A model generated the notes under the pieces. That model was not told the DNA's origin and made no database searches. It was given only the letters and a program-made list of their open reading frames with translations. A DNA stretch of 64,000 nucleotides, from NCBI RefSeq assembly GCF_002043095.1, contig NZ_MVOC01000057.1:1-64000 (forward strand), in the 5' to 3' direction. Below, piece by piece: positions 59,281 to 64,000 of the stretch (within the stretch, counting starts at the first letter, position 1; every line of letters begins with the position of its first letter). The DNA comes from Mycobacterium sp. AT1 (GTDB taxonomy: Bacteria > Actinomycetota > Actinomycetes > Mycobacteriales > Mycobacteriaceae). The translations under genes were made by a program, and so were the position numbers.

Positions 59281-59535
59281 GGTGCATATGGTGCGCCACG
59301 AGACGCGTCCTGGCCGGGGATCCAGTGGCCCGCTGCACGAGGGATGGTCCGACGAGTCCCCCGGTGGGCACGCCTGTGGTAGCGCGAAGAAGGCGTGTAC
59401 CCGGGGGAAGCGGCGTTGTCGAGGGGCGCATCAATCCCGCTGCACGTCAGAGCGCTGAAGAGGGCGCTCGGGTCGAAGCGGGTTGGCGACACCTCTACGG
59501 TGTAGGCACGAGGTGTGTCGCATAGCCGATGAAGG

Positions 59536-60438
59536 GTGTCGAGGACGTTGTTGGGCCATGGGCTGGTCGTCCTCTTCGCGCTGTGTTCGGCCGTGTGCAT
59601 GGCCATCGGCATCGTCGTGCGACAGCGGGCCACGATGGATCTGCCAGCCGATCAGAGTGTCAGCACTCGCATGTTTGCCACCCTGCTGCGGCGACCGCTC
59701 TGGTGGGCGGGCACGTCGGTGGCGGTCTTGGGCTACGTCTTTCAGGCGCTCGCGCTGATCAAGGGTTCGCTGATCGTCGTCCAGCCACTTCTGGTGTCGG
59801 CGTTGCTGTTTGCCCTTCCGCTCAGCGCTCGGCTGGCCGGCCGCCGCGTCACCCGTCGGGAATGGCTGTGGGCGGCACTGCTGACGGTGTCGCTGGCCTT
59901 CTTCGTCCTGCTCGCGCGCCCAGGTCCGCCGGACCGGCCGGCGTCGCCGGTGGTTTCGGCCGTCGTCTCCCTGGCCTGCGTGGTGCTCATCGCCGCCTGC
60001 ATTTTGATTGCTCGACGCATGGAGGGTGCGCGCAGGGCTGTGCTGTTCGCCGTCGGCGTCGGGGTCCTGTTCGGAGCGGTCGCGGTCGTCACCAAGTACG
60101 TCATGCACCTGATGAACGAACGCGGGGCCCTCGGGTTGCTGGCCACACCCGCGCCGTACCTCCTGGTCGCGCTGGGGATCATCGCGACGCTGCTGCAGCA
60201 GTCCGCCTTCCACGCCGGAGCGCTGCAGACGTCGGTGCCCGCGATGCTCGTCCTCGAGCCCATCGTCGCGGTGTGCCTCGGCGCCGTCCTCCTCGGCGAG
60301 GAACTCGACGTCGACGGTTTCCAGCTCATCGCGCTTGCCCTTGCGGTCGGCGCGATGACCGCCGCGACCTTCTCGCTCGGGCGAGGCGAAGGTGCCTATG
60401 CGGCCGAGCTGGAGATCGAGGCGGCCCGCGCCGCTTGA
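59536..60438 (+). CDS. DMT-superfamily (EamA-like) transporter
   Basis: This is a 300-aa membrane protein with about nine hydrophobic helices arranged as two related halves, as in DMT transporters and the NIPA/DUF803-like group. Recognisable elements are GYVFQALALIKGSLIVVQPLL in the first half, and QQSAFHAGALQTSVPAMLVLEPIVAVCLGAVLLGEEL, the typical end motif, in the second. The substrate cannot be predicted. The GTG at 59536 has GAAGG close upstream. The stop is directly followed by the stop of the convergent methyltransferase gene. Confidence 0.82.
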   Translation: MSRTLLGHGLVVLFALCSAVCMAIGIVVRQRATMDLPADQSVSTRMFATLLRRPLWWAGTSVAVLGYVFQALALIKGSLIVVQPLLVSALLFALPLSARLAGRRVTRREWLWAALLTVSLAFFVLLARPGPPDRPASPVVSAVVSLACVVLIAACILIARRMEGARRAVLFAVGVGVLFGAVAVVTKYVMHLMNERGALGLLATPAPYLLVALGIIATLLQQSAFHAGALQTSVPAMLVLEPIVAVCLGAVLLGEELDVDGFQLIALALAVGAMTAATFSLGRGEGAYAAELEIEAARAA

Positions 60439-61365
60439 CTAGTTCCGCGTCGAGGTGAAGTAGGTGACGCCGTTCATGGTGGGACCGTCGTCCTCGGCCT
60501 CGGGGATCGCGTCGAACCCGTTGGACGACAACAGCTGCCCCATGGGCGTGCTGACCGACGACCAGCCGCGGGCGTCGAGGTACTCGCCGACGTCGTTGCG
60601 CTCACCCACGAAGGTGAGGTCGGTGAAGTCGAGGTCCAGGCCGTGCTCGCGCATCTTGGCGGTCGACTCGCGCATCCGCTCGCGGTTCTCCTCGGAGTCG
60701 AGGTCGGCGGTGTTCGGGACGGCCTCGCTGCCCAGCCGGCTGCCGGGTGCGCTGAGCGCGGTGACGGCATCGAGCAGCCGGTCCTGCGCCTCGGGGGGCA
60801 GGTAGCCGTACAGGCCCTCGGCGATCCAGGCCGACGGCTGGGTGGCGTCGAAGCCGGCGGCCTGGAGAGCGGCCGGCCAGTCGTCACGCAGGTCGACGGC
60901 CACAGTGCGACGGTCGGTCTTGGGCGCCGCGCCGAGTCCGGCCAGTGTCGTCGTCTTGAATTCGACGACGGCCGGCTGGTCGATCTCGTACACCGTCATG
61001 TCCGCAGGCCAGTCCAGTCGGTAGGCCCGGGCGTCCAGGCCGGAGGCCAAGATCACGGCCTGGCGGATGCCGGCGGCCGCGGCTGCGGCGAAGAACTGGT
61101 CGAAGTAGCGCGTCCTGGCGGCCATCGCGGCCGGCATCTGCGCCAGACCCCAGCTGGTGCCACCGGAGTCCACGTCGGCGGAGGACAGCTCGCCGCTGGC
61201 CCAGCGGGTCATGAAGTCGACCCCTACGGCGCGCACCAATGGTTCGGCGAACGGGTCGTCGATCACGCCCTCGCGGGTGGCGATTGCCCTGGCCGCCGCC
61301 ACCAGCGTTGCGGTGGCGCCCACGCTGGTGGCGAGATCCCAGGTGTCTTCGTTCGTGCGGGTCAT
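60439..61365 (-). CDS. TIGR00027-family SAM-dependent methyltransferase
   Basis: This is a 308-aa member of the mycobacterial family related to leucine carboxyl methyltransferases (many paralogues in M. tuberculosis, such as Rv0145/Rv0146). Diagnostic sequences are TWDLATSVGATATLVAAARA at the start, ARTRYFDQFF, the SAM site VILASGLDARAYRLDWP, YEIDQPAVVEFK and AEGLYGYLPPEAQ. The methyl acceptor is unknown. The ATG at 61365 has GAGAGGT upstream. It is divergent from car, and the two share a 195-nt control region with repeated elements. Confidence 0.9.
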   Translation of the reverse strand: MTRTNEDTWDLATSVGATATLVAAARAIATREGVIDDPFAEPLVRAVGVDFMTRWASGELSSADVDSGGTSWGLAQMPAAMAARTRYFDQFFAAAAAAGIRQAVILASGLDARAYRLDWPADMTVYEIDQPAVVEFKTTTLAGLGAAPKTDRRTVAVDLRDDWPAALQAAGFDATQPSAWIAEGLYGYLPPEAQDRLLDAVTALSAPGSRLGSEAVPNTADLDSEENRERMRESTAKMREHGLDLDFTDLTFVGERNDVGEYLDARGWSSVSTPMGQLLSSNGFDAIPEAEDDGPTMNGVTYFTSTRN

Positions 61366-61560
61366 CGTGTACCTCTCGTATTGATTGCTTAGCCAGTGTA
61401 ACGACTAACCCTGCGAGTGGGCTCTGTCACAGGAAACTGCCAGGTCAGGCATTTGGGGCATATGTTTAGTTTTGCTAACGTTGTAACGATCGGTTCGGGC
61501 AACGGTGCCTGCCGAAGCAGTCTTCATCGAATAGAACGTAGATATTTCTAGGGGTCTTCC
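61366..61560. promoter_or_regulatory. Divergent control region with TTAG/CTAA inverted repeats
   Basis: This AT-richer spacer separates the methyltransferase gene and car. It contains two TTAG...CTAA inverted repeats (61389-61408 with 12-nt spacer; 61466-61478 with 5-nt spacer) and two copies of TGTAACGA (61397-61404, 61482-61489). The repetition suggests operators for a dimeric regulator, which is not encoded in the window. Confidence 0.4.
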
Positions 61561-64000
61561 ATGTCGAACAACAGCCGCGAAGCGCGCCTCGAGCGCCGCA
61601 TCGCCAACCTGTACAACGACGACGAGCAGTTCGCCGCCGCAAAGCCAGACAACGCCGTCAGCGAGGCCGCCGGTCAACCCGAGCTACGCCTGCCCGACGT
61701 CGTCCGAACGATCATGGAGGGCTACGCCGACCGGCCCGCCCTCGGCCAGCGCGCCGTCGAATACGTCACCGACGCGGGCCGCACCACCGCCAAGTTGGCG
61801 CCCCGCTTCGACACCGTCACCTACGGCGAGCTCTGGGAGCGCGTGCAGGCCTTCGCCGCCGCGCTGCGGAGCCAGCCGGTCGACGCCGGTGACCGCATCG
61901 CCATCCTCGGCTTCACCAGCGTCGACTACACCGTCGTCGACGTCGCCACCACGCAACTCGGCGCGGTATCGGTCCCGCTGCAGACCAGCGCCCCCCAGGC
62001 GCAGCTGCAGCCGATCGTCGCCGAGACCGAGCCCGTCGTGGTCGCCTCGAGCGTCGACTACCTCGACGACGCCGTCGAGCTCATCCTCGCCGCAGCGCAG
62101 GAACCCGCCCGCCTGATCGTGTTCGACTTCCAGCCGCAGGTCGACGACCAGCGCGAGGCGCTCGAGGCCGCCAAGGCCCGCCTGGCAGGGACCTCCGTGG
62201 TCGTGGAGACCATCGCCGACGTCCTGACCCGCGGCCGCACACTGGACGCGCCCCGCGGCGTGACCGCGGCGGACGACGATCCCATCTCGCTTCTCGTCTA
62301 CACCTCGGGGAGCACCGGGGCGCCCAAGGGCGCGATCTACCCCGAGTCCAAGGTCGCCAACATGTGGCGCACGGTCGCCAACACGCACTGGGACGACAAC
62401 CAGGGCGTACTTCCCGCCATCTCGCTCGCCTTCCTTCCGATGAGCCATGTGATGGGCCGCGGCATCCTCTACGGTGCGCTGGCCGCCGGCGGCACCGTGA
62501 ACTTCGCCGCCCGCAGCGACCTGTCCACCTTCCTCGAGGACCTGGCGCTGACCAGGCCCACGCAGCTCAGCTTCGTCCCCCGGATCTGGGACATGCTGCA
62601 TCAGGAGTACCTGAGTCAGACCGACCGTGGCGCGACGGTTGAAGAGCTCCGGCAGAGCCTGCTCGGCGGCCGGTTCGTCACCGCGCTGACCGGGTCCGCA
62701 CCCATCTCGCCCGAGCTGAAGACCTGGGTCGAGGACTTCCTCGACATGCACGTGCTGGAGGGCTACGGCTCGACCGAGGCGGGCGCGGTCTTCGTCGACG
62801 GCGTCATCCGGCGCCCACCGGTGATCGACTACAAGCTCGTCGACGTGCCCGAGCTGGGCTACTACGGCACCGACCGGCCACACCCCCGCGGCGAGCTGCT
62901 GGTCAAGTCCGAGCAGGTCTTCCCCGGCTATTACAAGCGTCCCGAGGTCACCGCCCAGGTGTTCGACGCCGACGGCTACTACAAGACCGGTGACATCGTC
63001 GCCGAGCTCGGGCCCGACCAGGTCCAATACCTCGACAGACGCAACAACGTCTTGAAGCTCTCGCAGGGCGAGTTCGTCACCGTCTCCAAGCTGGAGGCCG
63101 CCTTCACCGCCAGCCCGCTGGTGCACCAGATCTACATCTACGGCAACAGCGCCCGGCCCTACCTGCTGTCCGTGGTGGTGCCCACCGACGACGCGCAATC
63201 ACGTTACGACGCAACCGAACTGAAGTCGGCGATCGCAGACTCGCTGAAGGAGGCCGCCAAGACGGCCGGACTCCAGTCCTACGAAGTTCCCCGCGACTTC
63301 CTCGTCGAGACGACCCCCTTCACGGTGGAGAACGGTCTGCTGACCGGCATCCGCAAGCTGGCCTGGCCCAAGCTCAAGGAGCGCTACGGCGCCGAGCTGG
63401 AGCAGCGGTACGCCGATCTGGCCGACGGCCAGGAAGGCGAACTGCGGGCACTGCGTCAGAGCGGCGCCGACCAGCCGGTGCTCGAGACCGTCAGCCGGGC
63501 GGCGAGCGCGCTGCTCGGTGCGGCCGCCTCCGACGTTCAAGCCGACGCACAGTTCACCGATCTCGGTGGAGACTCGTTGTCCGCCTTGACCTTCGCCAAC
63601 CTGCTGCACGACATCTTCGGGGTCGACGTTCCCGTCGGCGTGATCGTCAGCCCGGCCAGCGACCTTGCGTCGATCGCCGCGTACGTCGAGGCGGAGCGCG
63701 CAGGCGGCAGCAAGCGGCCGACGTACGACGCGATCCACGGTCGCGACGCCACCGTGGTGCGCGCCGCCGACCTGACCCTCGACGAGTTCGTCGACGCCGA
63801 AACGCTGGCCGCCGCGACATCGATCCCCGGCCCCACCTCCGAGGTACGCACCGTGTTGCTCACCGGCGCAACGGGATTCCTCGGCCGCTACCTGGCCCTG
63901 GAATGGCTGGAACGGATGGACCTGGTCGACGGCAAGGTCATCTGCATCGTCCGCGCCAAGTCCGACGCCGAGGCCCGCGCCCGGCTGGACGCCACCTTCG
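61561..64000 (+). CDS. car: Carboxylic acid reductase (CAR), 3' end outside window
   Basis: This is the first 813 codons of a large NADPH- and ATP-dependent enzyme that reduces carboxylic acids to aldehydes. The adenylation domain (to about residue 640) has phosphate loop YTSGSTGAPKGA (247-258), GYGSTEAG and YKTGDIVAELGPDQ. The carrier domain follows, with phosphopantetheine site GGDSL (Ser672). The reductase domain begins with the NADPH motif TGATGFLGR (768-776) and is cut by the window end. M. tuberculosis FadD9 and the Nocardia/M. marinum CARs have this plan at about 1170 aa. The ATG at 61561 has AGGGG upstream. It needs a phosphopantetheinyl transferase encoded elsewhere. Confidence 0.95.
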   Translation, partial: MSNNSREARLERRIANLYNDDEQFAAAKPDNAVSEAAGQPELRLPDVVRTIMEGYADRPALGQRAVEYVTDAGRTTAKLAPRFDTVTYGELWERVQAFAAALRSQPVDAGDRIAILGFTSVDYTVVDVATTQLGAVSVPLQTSAPQAQLQPIVAETEPVVVASSVDYLDDAVELILAAAQEPARLIVFDFQPQVDDQREALEAAKARLAGTSVVVETIADVLTRGRTLDAPRGVTAADDDPISLLVYTSGSTGAPKGAIYPESKVANMWRTVANTHWDDNQGVLPAISLAFLPMSHVMGRGILYGALAAGGTVNFAARSDLSTFLEDLALTRPTQLSFVPRIWDMLHQEYLSQTDRGATVEELRQSLLGGRFVTALTGSAPISPELKTWVEDFLDMHVLEGYGSTEAGAVFVDGVIRRPPVIDYKLVDVPELGYYGTDRPHPRGELLVKSEQVFPGYYKRPEVTAQVFDADGYYKTGDIVAELGPDQVQYLDRRNNVLKLSQGEFVTVSKLEAAFTASPLVHQIYIYGNSARPYLLSVVVPTDDAQSRYDATELKSAIADSLKEAAKTAGLQSYEVPRDFLVETTPFTVENGLLTGIRKLAWPKLKERYGAELEQRYADLADGQEGELRALRQSGADQPVLETVSRAASALLGAAASDVQADAQFTDLGGDSLSALTFANLLHDIFGVDVPVGVIVSPASDLASIAAYVEAERAGGSKRPTYDAIHGRDATVVRAADLTLDEFVDAETLAAATSIPGPTSEVRTVLLTGATGFLGRYLALEWLERMDLVDGKVICIVRAKSDAEARARLDATF

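Overview
This 64 kb window is high-GC actinobacterial chromosome, almost certainly from a fast-growing Mycobacterium (Mycolicibacterium-type). The evidence is a complete mce1 operon with its GntR regulator and fadD5, an antigen-85 mycolyltransferase, a Rv0203-type hemophore-like protein, a PE-PPE-domain protein, a carboxylic acid reductase and several TIGR00027/SRPBCC/TesB lipid genes. Gene order follows the M. tuberculosis Rv0155-Rv0187 backbone (pntAB, Rv0158-type TetR, adhE1, Rv0163, Rv0164, mce1R, fadD5, mce1 operon, pirin, sigG, Rv0183 lipase, Rv0184, Rv0185, Rv0187), with extra modules inserted. I saw no tRNA, rRNA, CRISPR array, insertion sequence or phage gene. Comparisons with M. tuberculosis are from memory, not from a search.

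Region by region. 1-5300: transhydrogenase pntA-pntB, a CorA-type channel, a small Cys-rich protein and a SigF-type sigma factor. 5680-8410: a taurine/sulfonate-type ABC importer (permease, lipoprotein, ATPase). 8416-13170: a 36-codon peptide gene, a TetR regulator, a large acyl-CoA dehydrogenase, a zinc alcohol dehydrogenase, a thioesterase and an SRPBCC protein. 13174-29501: mce1R, fadD5, yrbE1AB, mce1A-F, mam1A-D and a DUF1275 membrane protein. This is the fatty/mycolic acid import machine, read as one tightly overlapping operon. 29847-32027: a secreted PE-PPE-domain protein with a Lys/Asp/Thr-rich repeat tail.

32126-38034 is a self-contained sugar-uptake unit: a LacI-type operator, a fused ATPase-permease, a second permease, an LsrB/RhaS-type lipoprotein and a LacI regulator. 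38035-41849 holds two exported proteins facing away from it (phosphodiester glycosidase, PQQ-type sugar dehydrogenase lipoprotein), then pirin and a divergent MarR regulator. 41860-50433 carries an SDR, a CocE-type lipoprotein hydrolase, SigG, monoacylglycerol lipase, a lipoprotein with a hydrolase fold but no nucleophile, a quinone oxidoreductase, the Rv0184/Rv0185 pair and an O-methyltransferase. 50510-54611 is a MoxR/DUF58/DUF4129 cluster. 54619-64000 has TesB, a rhomboid protease, a hemophore-like protein, antigen 85, SRPBCC, an SDR, a DMT transporter, a TIGR00027 methyltransferase and the first 813 codons of car.

Two architectural features stand out. Many genes have a TANNNT -10 hexamer 6-7 nt before the start codon (predicted leaderless mRNAs). 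Most convergent pairs have 0-4 nt between stop codons. The most interesting leads are paired TGATCA-core palindromes in the mce1 operon, the 36-codon peptide gene, a 26-bp-arm hairpin at 42647-42711, the hydrolase-fold lipoprotein lacking a nucleophile, and the Rv0184/Rv0185 pair. I did not find a clearly new multi-gene system.
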